This document shows positions 1 through 9,491 of a DNA stretch of 64,000 nucleotides, in pieces. Each line of letters begins with the position of its first letter. The first letter of the stretch is position 1. The stretch spans positions 620,001 through 684,000 of the forward strand of contig OZ037844.1 in NCBI GenBank assembly GCA_964035575.1, written 5' to 3'. The DNA comes from Rhynchopus sp. YZ270_cl-10 (Eukaryota > Euglenozoa > Diplonemea > Diplonemida > Diplonemidae). The notes under the pieces were generated by a model that was given only the letters and a program-made list of their open reading frames with translations, had not been told where the DNA came from and did not search any database. The translations under genes were made by a program, and so were the position numbers.

Positions 1-105
1 CCAAAAATCTGGAATTATGCAGAAACTCGCATAATTCGCCGATAGTAACTAAATTTCCCTCTATTTTTTTCATTCACCCCTTCCCCCCACCCCCATTCCT
101 CCACC

Positions 106-1776
106 TCAACCAAGTCTCGCAAGCGGACTTCCTGGGGACACATTTTGGATGGCACCACGCGGACTCTTCCCCCATGCAATCCGATCCTCTTGCGTCGTGT
201 CAGAGAGTGGGGAGATGTGGCAGTCCGCTACTACAGCACTTCCCCGCTGCACCGACACCGGCAATGGGTGCGACACACTGCGACTGGCCGCACGCCCTCC
301 CCCTCCTCCTCCTCCTCCCCCTTCACCCCCACGCACCTGCGCAAGACATTCCCTCGCAAGCACTATCGGATCCACAATGCCCGACACAGCCTCCAAACTG
401 CAAGACCTTTTTCTAGGCGTCTCCACCCTTCGGAACATATGACCTACATCGGACAACGACGTCATCTGTTCCTGCATGGAGGTTAGCGTACGCTCCACCA
501 TGGCGACCTTTGCGGCCAGGTGCTGCACTCTCCTCCTCCCCTCCTCCTCGGGAGGTACACCTTCTTGGAGTTTTTGGAGAATGGCAAAATCGTTGGACTG
601 CCGTTTTTTGATTTGTTTTTTTTGAGATTCGAGATCGGTCATGCGTTGTGAAAGAGAATATGTTGTCGACGAAATGCGTTCAGAGAGGTCTGCTTGAGAG
701 TCTTTGCAGAATGAGGTGAGCTTCTGGAGTTTTGTGTTTATGCGTTCGATGGATTGATTGACGTCTTTTGTGAAGGTTGTTGAAGTGCTGTCAGTGTTGG
801 TCAGCATTTCTGCAACAAGAGTCGTAACGTTATGCTGCATATTGTCTTTGATACGAAGAAGTTTGCGTTCGGTGCTTTCATTGCCTTCCTTCCGATGACG
901 TTCATCCCGTTTTCTCTCCCTTTGATGTTCCTTCTCATTTTCAAGAAGCGCCTGAGATATTTTAGTAATCTTCGCATCAAACACATCTTCAACACCTGAC
1001 AACGCGGTCTCCAAGGCTGTTCTTTGTTCATCCATATTCGCTGCAATTCGGGTGTCACAATTTTTTATTGTTCGAGATTCTGTTTCTTCAATCTCAACCC
1101 GAAGCTTCCCTATCGAGGCCTTAACTAAGGCCATATCAGTGTCCCATTGGGTATCATTTTTGCCTCCTTTCCGATCCATCTCTGATTCAGAAATTTTTTG
1201 AATGCGGGATTCGATAATCGCAATGCTTTCACGTCTGCGGCGTGGCTCTTCTTTTACCTTAGCTTTAAGAACCTCCAACTCCTCTTCAAAGGTGAGTGTT
1301 GTGGTGAACGCTTTCTGCATTTTACTAATTTCACCGTGAGACTGCAGAATCGCAGATTTATTATTAGAGACACGCCCGTCAAGATCCTCCAGAGTTGCGG
1401 AGTACTCCTCACGTAGCGTTTCAAAAAGGGTGTGATCTGTGTTGGTCTGTTGGACCACCTTTTTTAGTTGAGTCTCAGAACTCTGTATTGCAGCTTCATG
1501 TCGAACCGTACTGTGCCGTAAGCTTATAATGAGCTGCTCCAAATCTGAGACTCTGTTGACCAAGTCGTTGTTGCATTTCAACGCTTCTGAATGAGATTCG
1601 GTTAAGTTCCGGATGAGTGTATCATGTCTGGCCAGCACTGCTTCGATTCCTGCGCAAAGAGAGTCGGTGCGCTGGCACATAGACTCAACGTCGCTTACTC
1701 GAGAGCTGGCGGACACAATCGATGCCAATGTCGGTAGAGGGGCTCCACTGCAGATACTACTCTCGGAGGGGGTCAT
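106..1776 (-). CDS. Long coiled-coil protein, function unknown
   Basis: Single open frame of 556 aa starting at an ATG at 1776. The protein is dominated by heptad-like, charged helical sequence from about residue 25 to 450 (many E, K, R, Q and spaced L/I), with a highly charged KEHQRERKRDERHRK stretch near residue 285. No enzymatic motif, signal peptide or membrane segment is visible. The last 90 residues are different: low complexity, with a run of nine glycines and several Ser-Pro pairs (SPLS, KSPRG, SPGSP) that could be phosphorylation sites. This composition suits a cytoskeletal, centrosomal or scaffold protein, but that is inference from composition only. The frame is long and uninterrupted and the Gly run sits in frame, so I consider the gene real. 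I do not recognise the family. Confidence 0.75.
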   Translation of the reverse strand: MTPSESSICSGAPLPTLASIVSASSRVSDVESMCQRTDSLCAGIEAVLARHDTLIRNLTESHSEALKCNNDLVNRVSDLEQLIISLRHSTVRHEAAIQSSETQLKKVVQQTNTDHTLFETLREEYSATLEDLDGRVSNNKSAILQSHGEISKMQKAFTTTLTFEEELEVLKAKVKEEPRRRRESIAIIESRIQKISESEMDRKGGKNDTQWDTDMALVKASIGKLRVEIEETESRTIKNCDTRIAANMDEQRTALETALSGVEDVFDAKITKISQALLENEKEHQRERKRDERHRKEGNESTERKLLRIKDNMQHNVTTLVAEMLTNTDSTSTTFTKDVNQSIERINTKLQKLTSFCKDSQADLSERISSTTYSLSQRMTDLESQKKQIKKRQSNDFAILQKLQEGVPPEEEGRRRVQHLAAKVAMVERTLTSMQEQMTSLSDVGHMFRRVETPRKRSCSLEAVSGIVDPIVLARECLAQVRGGEGGGGGGGGGRAASRSVSHPLPVSVQRGSAVVADCHISPLSDTTQEDRIAWGKSPRGAIQNVSPGSPLARLG

Positions 1777-2512
1777 TTTGTGAAAAGAGAAAAAAAAAAT
1801 AAAAAGTTTTTTTTAGGTGGGAGAAGAAGGGAAAGAGACAAGAAGAGAGAGATGAGAGAGAGGGGTAGAAATATGTGCAAAGTTTGAGGCGTAAAAAAAG
1901 GGGGGTGCGGGGGTGTGGGTAAACCTCGCTTCCTGTAGTGTGTGGTTTGAGGGGAGAGGGGAGAGGGGAGGGCCACGGGATCACTCCCCCCCGTACGTAA
2001 AAGACAGCACCCCACCCTACTCCCCCCCGATTGTTTGACCTTTCGACCTCACAGGACTTCACTCAACCAACAGGTACACTGATTCTTCCCTAGATCTCCT
2101 AAATTGCATCTAAAAAGTTGACTTGAAATACAACAGCCCGATCGTGAAACACTGTACCTTTGGTACAATGACCGGTGTACCCCATGCAGTCTTACAATCC
2201 ATTTCGTGGTATACATCAGAAAAGAAAAAAATTAGCAATCCACCCTCCCCTCTTTTTTTTTCAACAATGAGTGAGCAATCCTGAGAGTACAAACCAAAAG
2301 TTTTTTTTTTCTTTTCTTTTTTTTGATAAATATCGTGGATAACGTACGTCCCCCCCCCTCCCCTTTGGGGACCGTATGTAGGGTATTTCGCTGGGAGGTC
2401 TCAAAGGTTTCTTTTGTTTTTATTTTTTTTTTCCCCCTTTTCGAAAATCCATAGCGCGATACCCGCGCCGTCCATGAATGAATAGCAACACGAAACGAAG
2501 AAATGTTTGTCA

Positions 2513-2543
2513 GATGATTTTGTGCCTCATGTGCACATACATC
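2513..2543 (+). repeat. GATG...CATC short hairpin motif
   Basis: GATG and CATC close the ends, and TGTGC pairs imperfectly with GTGCACA inside. It is preceded by TGTCA, as is the copy at 20191. One of a set of short dispersed intergenic hairpin-like motifs in this window. Orientation is arbitrary. Confidence 0.4.
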
Positions 2544-2631
2544 TTCAAAGGGGGGGATGCCCTGAACAAACAAGGCATCATATAAAAAAAAATGGGGGAA
2601 AGTGGTTGGTGGGGGATGGAGAGGGGGAGGA

Positions 2632-2659
2632 GGAAGGAAGGAAGGAAGGAAGGAAGGAA
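2632..2659 (+). repeat. (GGAA)n microsatellite
   Basis: Six to seven uninterrupted GGAA units within a purine-rich stretch. Confidence 0.9.
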
Positions 2660-3306
2660 ACCAAGACCCGAAAAAAGAAGGCTTCTCTTAAGAAGAGTTG
2701 TTCCTTTCTGGTCTGTTGTTTCATCGCAAAGATTTTTTTTTGTTTTTCTTTTCGTTTTTTTTGTTGAGTTGACAATCAATTACCCCACCAGAGTGGAATT
2801 CTGACTGCCCAAATTATTTTTTCCTCGTTATTTTGAATTGAAATGGGTGTTTTTGAAGGCATGGGCTGGGTAAATTTTTTTTTTTGAAAAACATGAGGTT
2901 GAAGAGTTTCTGTGCAGGTTTTGTCTTTGTACTGCAAATTCTTCACCCTTTTTTTTGAAATTTATATAAAAAAAAATTCTGTATTTTAGCGATTTTTGAT
3001 TCCCACCGATGATCTGGTGAAAATCCCATAACTTTGTATCATTTTTTTTTCTGCTCCTCACAGATGCCAAATAGACAGCCTGCATTTTTGTTGTGTCAAC
3101 AATCGCCTAAAATAACCCATTTGAGGTTAATAGGGTACACAATGTTGGCCAAAGCCTTTTGTTTTTGTCTCGCCATTCTCTCCAAAAAGGAAAAGTAACC
3201 TGCTTTGCAAACTGTGCTTCACAGTTCCCACGGGTATGAAAGGAGCGCAAGCTCTTTTGACGCCCGCACAAAAAGGAAGGTACAGCAAATCGTACAGGGG
3301 AGGTGA

Positions 3307-3325
3307 GGAGAGAGAGAGAGAGAGA
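3307..3325 (+). repeat. (GA)n microsatellite
   Basis: Nine GA dinucleotides in a row. Confidence 0.85.
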
Positions 3326-4126
3326 AAAAAGACAAAACAATATCATCCCCTTATTAGGGTTCAGGGCTTTTTTTTTTTTTTTTGTAAGATTTACGCACAG
3401 AGAGTGGAGGGGAGGAGGGGAGGGAGGAAAACAACAATTTTTTTTTTTTTTTGGTATTTTGTAAAGTAAATTGCTTTGGGGAACAAACACAAACAGCAAC
3501 TTACTCTGATTTTTTTTCTTCTTTTTCTCGAAATTTTGTTGTTTGCAAACGTAAAAGAAAAGTTGAAAAATGGGTATGCCAAAGATGCACACACCATTTT
3601 CTATATGAACGGAGGCCAAAAAAAAAAAAATCATTTCCCGAGACAAACGGGTCTTGTGGGCGGGGTTTTTAAAATAAAATTTTGAGATTAATAATGTGTA
3701 AGTAGCTGCCATTGTTGACAGTTACTATTCTCTTCCAGAAAGTGGTCTTTTCAAAGTAGAATGTGTCAATGTGTCCTCCTTCTTCCATGCAAACTCACAA
3801 CACTCATCTAAGTTTAAGTTTAAGAGTGTGCAATACAACCAACGCCTATCATGTTTTATTTTTCCCACCTCTCGAAATGGGTAAGATGGTTGCGTTCAAT
3901 TTTGCATTTCACCACTAATAGTCGCGAGACTTTTTTATTTTATTTTTTTTGGCAGAGGTTTGAGACAAAAAAAAAGAGGGAGAAAAAAAACACTCCCTTT
4001 TCAAGAATGGGGGGAGAGATTTTAAAACGTATGGGAACGTCTTTAAAAAAAAAAAAAACCAAAACGAAAACGAAATATCGCAAATTGACAAAAAAAAAAC
4101 CCCTCTCTCCCCGCTTTTTTTCCCCC

Positions 4127-5143
4127 TTAAATCACTGCACAGTTGCAGGGAACATGGGGGAAGGGTCCGGCGGGTTTGGGGCACCAGCCTTGTGGAGTGC
4201 TTTCTGCGATTGCAAAGGACTGGGAGAAGACTTGCATGTAGAGCTCGGTTCCTACGGTGGGGTCGTGGTAGCAGGGCTCCTGGTTGACCATACGCTGGGT
4301 CCAGTCGGGGTTGGTGGGGAGGGAGGTACGCCAGCCACCGTTGCGGAAGAGATCCACCTCGAACAAGATGTACACTGTAAAGACACCACTTGCACGCACC
4401 GTGATCACCGCATCTGCTGCAACCTCCTGCTGGCTCGGCCTGTAGTAGGTCAATCCCTCAATCGGTGCCTGCACCTTATCAACCGTGTACGGTCTGTTCC
4501 CCCACAGCACCATCCCCGTCTCAAAAGGTCCTGCCTCAGCATACGTGAAATCCCCAAACGCGCTTTCACCGCTAATCTCAACATCGCTTCCTCCATCAAT
4601 GATGATTCCGTGCACAACGCTGGTCATAGGGAGCGGGAAGGCAGGAAGGGTGAAGGTTGTGCCCGCAGGACGGATGGAACGTTCGATGAGGGCAAGACCG
4701 TTGGTCGGGCCGGAGGTGGCAAAGTCGAGCTCCTCTCCCTGAGCGAGAACTGTATGGTAGGAGCGGGTGACCTGCCCGTCGATCTTGCCTCCGCATGTCC
4801 CTACGGAGTAGCCACGTGATGCGAAAAGGGCAGGAAGGCCGCCGTTCTTCCCTGCAGTGCATGGAAGGCACTGTATCACAACAATCGTCACATCGCAGTG
4901 TCCGTCGCAGCATCTGTAGGTGAACGTCGAAGCGTCGGGAACATTAGCAGCAGGCAGCCATGCTGTGGCGCCCTGGTGCCGGGAATGAATGTCACTCAAG
5001 ACAAGGCCGTTCCCGGTAACACCAGTCTGGCCTATCACAACGGATTGCAAAGGCACGCTTGAGGAGACAACAGGGCTCGTATCGATGCACGTCAAAGCGC
5101 TGGACAGACCGGCAGTAGCAAGCAGTGCTATGGAACGAAGCAT
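4127..5143 (-). CDS. Secreted or cell-surface protein of unknown function
   Basis: 338 aa from the ATG at 5143. The N-terminus MLRSIALLATAGLSSALT is a typical signal peptide with likely cleavage after SSA or SSALT, so the product should enter the secretory pathway. The mature part is hydrophilic, rich in Gly, Pro, Thr and aromatic residues, with about 13 scattered cysteines (CCDGHC near residue 78, a terminal CNC) that may form disulfides. There is no C-terminal membrane anchor. The middle region looks beta-rich. I do not recognise the family and no catalytic signature is apparent. The uninterrupted frame, the signal peptide at the first ATG and good amino-acid complexity make it a convincing gene. 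It lies about 280 bp upstream of the ankyrin cluster on the same strand. Confidence 0.8.
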   Translation of the reverse strand: MLRSIALLATAGLSSALTCIDTSPVVSSSVPLQSVVIGQTGVTGNGLVLSDIHSRHQGATAWLPAANVPDASTFTYRCCDGHCDVTIVVIQCLPCTAGKNGGLPALFASRGYSVGTCGGKIDGQVTRSYHTVLAQGEELDFATSGPTNGLALIERSIRPAGTTFTLPAFPLPMTSVVHGIIIDGGSDVEISGESAFGDFTYAEAGPFETGMVLWGNRPYTVDKVQAPIEGLTYYRPSQQEVAADAVITVRASGVFTVYILFEVDLFRNGGWRTSLPTNPDWTQRMVNQEPCYHDPTVGTELYMQVFSQSFAIAESTPQGWCPKPAGPFPHVPCNCAVI

Positions 5144-5316
5144 GGTGGAGTAGTGGAGAGGGAAAGAAGAGGAACAGAAGGAGTGTGGTAAACGCCTGGG
5201 GGGTGGGGAGGGTGGTGGTGGTGGTGTGCGAAACGTTTTGGATGGAAATAAAATTACTTCAGAAAACGGGGTTCATGTAATGCTTATAGCCTACTAAAGA
5301 GAAGTGGAAAGTGTAA

Positions 5317-5348
5317 GTGCCTCACCGTGCGTCTGCGGACGCAGGCAC
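5317..5348 (-). other. 3' UTR hairpin of ANK-1
   Basis: On the plus strand GTGCCT pairs with AGGCAC and GCGTC pairs with GACGC around a TGCG loop. Copies at 7283-7315, 9588-9619 and 11520-11552 follow the other cluster 1 genes. The same GGACGCAGGCAC core recurs elsewhere (about 11600-11645, 23075-23115, 23530-23570). It could be an mRNA 3' end or stability signal. Confidence 0.45.
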
Positions 5349-5423
5349 TGCCAACTAAACAAGAGACGAACGAAGGGTTTGTTTTTGGAGAAAAGAAAAA
5401 AACATTTTGCTGAGAGTTGAGAG

Positions 5424-6797
5424 TCATTGTTCTGCACCGTGCTTGAGGAGAACCTTCTCCACACCTGCACATCCATTCAGCCTCGCATGCTTCAACGCAG
5501 TGTGGCCTGCAATATCTCTGTGGTTCACATCCACCCCCCGCAAGCCCACAAGATAGCGCACAGTCTCGGTGTGTCCACCTGCTGCTGCAATTAATAGACC
5601 TGGTATGCCATTGCCGTCGACCACACACACGTCTGCACCTGCTTCCACCAACATCTGCACAATTTCGAGTTTCCCAGCCTCACAAGCAAAGTGAAGAGGC
5701 GAACACCCCATGTCGTCCTTTGCCTCGACGTCAGCCCCTGCATCAATGAGCACCTGCATCACAGCAGAGTGCTTCTGAAACATTTGGTAGTGCTTGCGAC
5801 TCACTGCGAGGTGCAGTGAAGTGTAGCTCCTGTCATTTGACTGATTCACATCCACCTCAGGCATGCACAGAAGAGTACGCACAGTCTCGGTGTGTCCAAA
5901 ACCAGCTGCAAGGGTAAGACACGTGTCACCTTCGTTGTCTGTGACATGCACTCCCGCACCTGCTTTGAGCAACACCTTCACAACCCGGAGGTTCCCACGC
6001 TGGCTAGCCACGTGGAGTGGCGAGTTGTATGCACTCACGTCCTTTGTCTCGATGTCTGCACCTGCATCAATGAGCACCTCCATCACATCTGCATGGTTTG
6101 CAATAGCTGCAACATGCACCGCAGTGGCGCGCTCACCCTTATGATTCACGTCCACCTCTGGCAAGCCAACAAGATAGCGCACAGTCTCGGTGTGTCCATG
6201 CTGTGCCGCATAGAAAAGACATGTGCTTCCTTCGACGTCTGTGACACACACCCCCGCACCTGCTTTGAGCAACACCTTCACAACATCGAGCACTCCCGAA
6301 CGACAAGCCCAGTGAAGAGGAGAAAGTCCGCAGATGTCCTTTGTCTCGATGTCTGCCCCTGCATCAATGAGCACCTGACACACTGCAGGGTCCTCCCACA
6401 TGGCTGGACAGGGTCGGTCTTCTCTGTACCCCTGCCCGTGTGGGACATACGCGACGTTGCTGCAGACTGACTTCCAATGCTGCAAGAGGACTTCCGTGCA
6501 TGCAGTGTGGTCTGCGTGGACGCACTCACTCAGCAGCATCCCGAAGCCCATCTGCGTTGTCCTAACATACGGAAGAAGCAGTGCGAGGCATTCATCGTGG
6601 TTCCCTCTGCATGCCTCGTGCACAGCATCGAAGGCAACCTTTTTGCTGTCTGTGTCTGTGCTGAGCTTCTCAAGTCCCACCCGCACGGCAGTCGTGTCGC
6701 CGTTCCTGGCAGCCTCCACCAAGACCTCGTCTGCAGAAAGCTTTCTTCTCTTTGGTGCCTTCTCGTCAGGTGTGCTGTCTGCGTGTCGCTTCGACAT
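5424..6797 (-). CDS. ANK-1: ankyrin-repeat protein, 9 repeats
   Basis: 457 aa, ATG at 6797, start fixed by the family-wide MSKRHADS head. Residues 1-25 carry KAPKRRKL, a likely monopartite nuclear localisation signal. Residues 25-130 are the conserved head module, itself made of degenerate ankyrin helices (VEAARNGDTTAVR, HEACRGNHDE, an invariant MGFGMLLSEC, LLQHWKS). Then come nine canonical repeats in three trios of the order SPLH / TCLT / TALH, ending VEKVLLKHGAEQ. Ankyrin repeats are protein-binding surfaces; the partner is unknown. No enzymatic or membrane domain is present. A small in-frame insertion (YQMFQKHSA) interrupts the sixth repeat and is shared with ANK-3. Confidence 0.9.
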   Translation of the reverse strand: MSKRHADSTPDEKAPKRRKLSADEVLVEAARNGDTTAVRVGLEKLSTDTDSKKVAFDAVHEACRGNHDECLALLLPYVRTTQMGFGMLLSECVHADHTACTEVLLQHWKSVCSNVAYVPHGQGYREDRPCPAMWEDPAVCQVLIDAGADIETKDICGLSPLHWACRSGVLDVVKVLLKAGAGVCVTDVEGSTCLFYAAQHGHTETVRYLVGLPEVDVNHKGERATAVHVAAIANHADVMEVLIDAGADIETKDVSAYNSPLHVASQRGNLRVVKVLLKAGAGVHVTDNEGDTCLTLAAGFGHTETVRTLLCMPEVDVNQSNDRSYTSLHLAVSRKHYQMFQKHSAVMQVLIDAGADVEAKDDMGCSPLHFACEAGKLEIVQMLVEAGADVCVVDGNGIPGLLIAAAGGHTETVRYLVGLRGVDVNHRDIAGHTALKHARLNGCAGVEKVLLKHGAEQ

Positions 6798-7392
6798 GGT
6801 TTTGGAAGATGTTGATATTCAATGTTGTGTCTTTTATGCTGTTTCTTTTTGTGGAGGTTGTGAGGTGAGTGGTGGGTGTCCCTGAACTTCTTACCACCCC
6901 TGATAAGCACACAACAGGAGGTCAACCGACTATGCTACTCGGAAAACGAGAGAAATTCGAGAGAAATCCAAGAACCTGGGCTGAAAACCCAAATCTGCAA
7001 ATGGACTAGAATCTGAGTGGTCATCTATATATTGCAGAGGGAGAAGAACTCTGGGAGAAAGCTGCCCGGGTGCAGCAGTGGTGGGTAACTTACGGTGCTT
7101 GCAAGGTGGAAAAGGTTCTTGCTTTGCTTTGTTTAGTTTTGTCTTTTTTATTGTATCACCATTTCTTGAGCAGAAACGCATTTCCCTATATGAAGTGAGC
7201 TACTGCATACGTGTTGTTGCACTGGAAAAAGAAGTAAAAAAACACCACTGGGAGGCCTACTAAAGAGAAGTGGAAAGTGTAAGTGCCTCACCGTGCGTGC
7301 TGCGGACGCAGGCACTGCCCAACGAAACAAGAGACGAAGGAAGGGTTTTATTGTTTCTGCAGAAAAAAAGGCAGTTTGTTGAGAGTTGAGAG
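6798..7392 (-). promoter_or_regulatory. ANK-1 leader and promoter spacer (class I type)
   Basis: Read on the minus strand, the ATG is preceded within 45 nt by CATAAAAGACAC (complement of 6831-6838 and flank) and AATATCAACATCTTC, a leader conserved almost base for base in ANK-1 to -5, -7 and -10 to -14. CATAAAAG is a candidate TATA-like core but would give a very short 5' UTR. Further upstream, complement of about 7020-7035, is CTGCAATATATAGATG, shared with the other cluster 1 spacers. The distal third is the 3' UTR of ANK-2 with its hairpin. Confidence 0.45.
7283..7315 (-). other. 3' UTR hairpin of ANK-2
   Basis: Same GTGCCT/AGGCAC stem as after ANK-1, with one extra base in the inner stem-loop (GCGTGCTGCGGACGC). 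Confidence 0.4.
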
Positions 7393-9102
7393 TCATTGTT
7401 CTGCACCGTGCTTGAGGAGAACCTTCTCCACAGCTGCACATCCATTCAGCCTCGCATGCTTCAACGCAGTGAAGCCTGCAATATCTCTGTGGTTCACATC
7501 CACCCCCCGCAAGCCCACAAGATAGCGCACAGTCTCGGTGTGTCCACCTGCTGCTGCAATTAATAGACCTGGTATGCCATTGCCGTCGACCACACACACG
7601 TCTGCACCTGCTTCCACCAACATCTTCACAGTTTCGAGTTTCCCAGCCTCACAAGCAAAGTAAAGAGGCGAACACCCCATGTCGTTCTTTGCCTCGACAT
7701 CAGCCCCTGCATCAATGAGCACCTGCACCACATCTGAATGCTTCCTTGTCGCAGCCAGGTGCAGTGAAGTACAGTACCAGCTATTTGACTGATTCTCGTC
7801 CACCTCAGGCATGCACAGAAGAGTCCGCACAGTCTCGGTGTGTCCACAAGCAGCCGCTCGAGTAAGACATGTCTCTCCTCCGTTATCTGTGACACACACT
7901 CCTGCACCTGCTCTGACCAACACCTCCACAACCCGGAGGTTCCCACGCTGGCTGGCCACGAGGAGTGGCGAACGTCCAGCGTTGTGTCCACTCTCGTTCT
8001 TTACCTCAATGTCTGCCCCTGCATCTATGAGCACCTCCATCACATCTGCGTGGTTATCATAAGCTGCAACATGCACCGCAGTGCCGTGCTCACCCTTAAG
8101 ATTCACATCCACCTCCGGCAAGCCAACAAGATAGCGCACAGTCTCAGTGTGTCCATGCTGTGCCGCAATGGCAAGACACGTGTCTCCTTGGTGTATCCAT
8201 GCGTATCCTTCCTCGTCAGTGACACTCGCACCCGCTTTGACCAACAGCTTCACAACAGCGAGTGCACCTGAAAAACAAGCCCAGTTCAGGGGAGAACGTC
8301 CCCAGTAGTTCTTCCCGATGTCTGCCCCTGCATCAATGAGCACCTCCATCACATCTGCATGGTTTTCCTCAGCTACTGCGAGCACCGCAGTGTCGCCTCG
8401 GGACGTGGGCTTGTCATTCACATCCACATCCTTCAAGCCCACAAGATAGCGCACGGTCTCCATGTGCCCTTGATGTGCTGCAAGAACAAGACAGGTGTTT
8501 CCTTCATTGTCTGTGACACACACTCCCGCACCTGCTTTGACCAACATCTTCACAACTGCTAGATATCCTTCCCTGCTGGCCATGAGCAGAGGTGATCGTC
8601 CGTACTCGTCCTTTGCCTCGATGTCTGCCCCTGCATCAATGAGCACCTGACACACTGCAGGATCCTCCCACATGACTGGACAGGGACACAGTGTCCAAGC
8701 TTTGCTGTAAAAAGTCTTGCCTTTGCTCTTGTCCTTGAGCTGCAGAGGGACAAACGCAACGTTGCTGCAGACTGACTTCCAATGCTGCAAGAGGACCTCC
8801 GTGCACGCAGTGTGGTCTGCGTGGATGCACTCACTCAGCAGCATCCCGAAGCCCATCTGCGTTGTCTCAACATACGGAAGAAGCAGTGCGAGGTATTCAT
8901 CGTGGTTCCCTCTGCATGCCTCGTGCACAGCATCGAAAGAAACTGTTTTGCTGTCTGTGTCTGGGCTGAGCTTCTCAAGTCCCACCCGCACGGCAGTCGT
9001 GTCGCCGTTCCTGGCAGCCTCCACCAAGACCTCGTCTGCAGAAAGCTTTCTTCTCTTTGGTGCCTTCTCGTCAGCTGTGCTGTCTGCGTGTCGCTTCGAC
9101 AT
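7393..9102 (-). CDS. ANK-2: ankyrin-repeat protein, 12 repeats
   Basis: 569 aa from the ATG at 9102. It has the standard head with the KRRKL basic motif; the TPDEK of its paralogs is TADEK here. The linker after the head is longer than usual (LQLKDKSKGKTFYSKAWTLC instead of a short HGQE type). It then has twelve ankyrin repeats, four trios rather than the usual three, ending VLLKHGAEQ. The extra trio lies in the first half (SPLN/TCLA/TAVH with an inserted GYAWIHQ). A repeat that lacks the usual cap (PGLLIAAAGG) near the C-terminus is shared with ANK-1 and ANK-3. Uninterrupted frame; probably expressed and nuclear, function unknown. Confidence 0.9.
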   Translation of the reverse strand: MSKRHADSTADEKAPKRRKLSADEVLVEAARNGDTTAVRVGLEKLSPDTDSKTVSFDAVHEACRGNHDEYLALLLPYVETTQMGFGMLLSECIHADHTACTEVLLQHWKSVCSNVAFVPLQLKDKSKGKTFYSKAWTLCPCPVMWEDPAVCQVLIDAGADIEAKDEYGRSPLLMASREGYLAVVKMLVKAGAGVCVTDNEGNTCLVLAAHQGHMETVRYLVGLKDVDVNDKPTSRGDTAVLAVAEENHADVMEVLIDAGADIGKNYWGRSPLNWACFSGALAVVKLLVKAGASVTDEEGYAWIHQGDTCLAIAAQHGHTETVRYLVGLPEVDVNLKGEHGTAVHVAAYDNHADVMEVLIDAGADIEVKNESGHNAGRSPLLVASQRGNLRVVEVLVRAGAGVCVTDNGGETCLTRAAACGHTETVRTLLCMPEVDENQSNSWYCTSLHLAATRKHSDVVQVLIDAGADVEAKNDMGCSPLYFACEAGKLETVKMLVEAGADVCVVDGNGIPGLLIAAAGGHTETVRYLVGLRGVDVNHRDIAGFTALKHARLNGCAAVEKVLLKHGAEQ

Positions 9103-9491
9103 GGTTTGTGAAGATGTTGATATTCAATGTTGTGTCTTTTATGCTGTTTCTTTTTGTGGAGGTTGTGAGGTGAGTGGTGGGTGTCCCTGAACTGTCTTCC
9201 CACCCCTGATAAGCACACAACAGGAGGTCCACCGACTATGCTTCTCGGAAAACGAGAGAAATTCGAGAGAAATCCAAGAACCTGGGCTGAAAACCCAAAT
9301 CTGTGAATGGACTAGAATCTGAGTGGTCATCTATATATTGCAGAGGGAGAAGAACTCTGGGAGAAAGCTGCCCGGGTGCAGCAGTGGTGGGTAACTTACG
9401 GTGCTTGCAAGGTGGAAAAGGTTTTTTGCTTTGCTTTGTTTAGTTTTGTCTTTTTTATTGTATCACCATTTCTTGAGCAGAAACGCATTCC

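Larger units (their letters stand above)
1777..4126. other. Non-coding intergenic DNA, homopolymer-rich
   Basis: About 2.35 kb between the coiled-coil gene and the secreted-protein gene. It holds many A and T runs, pyrimidine/purine-skewed tracts, a GGAA microsatellite, a GA microsatellite and one copy of the GATG...CATC hairpin motif (2513-2543). Open frames here are low-complexity Lys/Phe-rich strings from homopolymers and look non-coding. The part next to 1776 should contain the promoter of the coiled-coil gene, but I see no convincing core element. Confidence 0.7.

Noticed and set aside
3107-3712. Minus-strand 201-aa open frame
   Set aside because: Low-complexity runs of K and F from A/T tracts, no domain, no good start context.
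3851-4819. Plus-strand 322-aa open frame
   Set aside because: The first third is Lys/Phe-rich homopolymer translation and the rest is antisense to the secreted-protein gene, which has a signal peptide and better composition.
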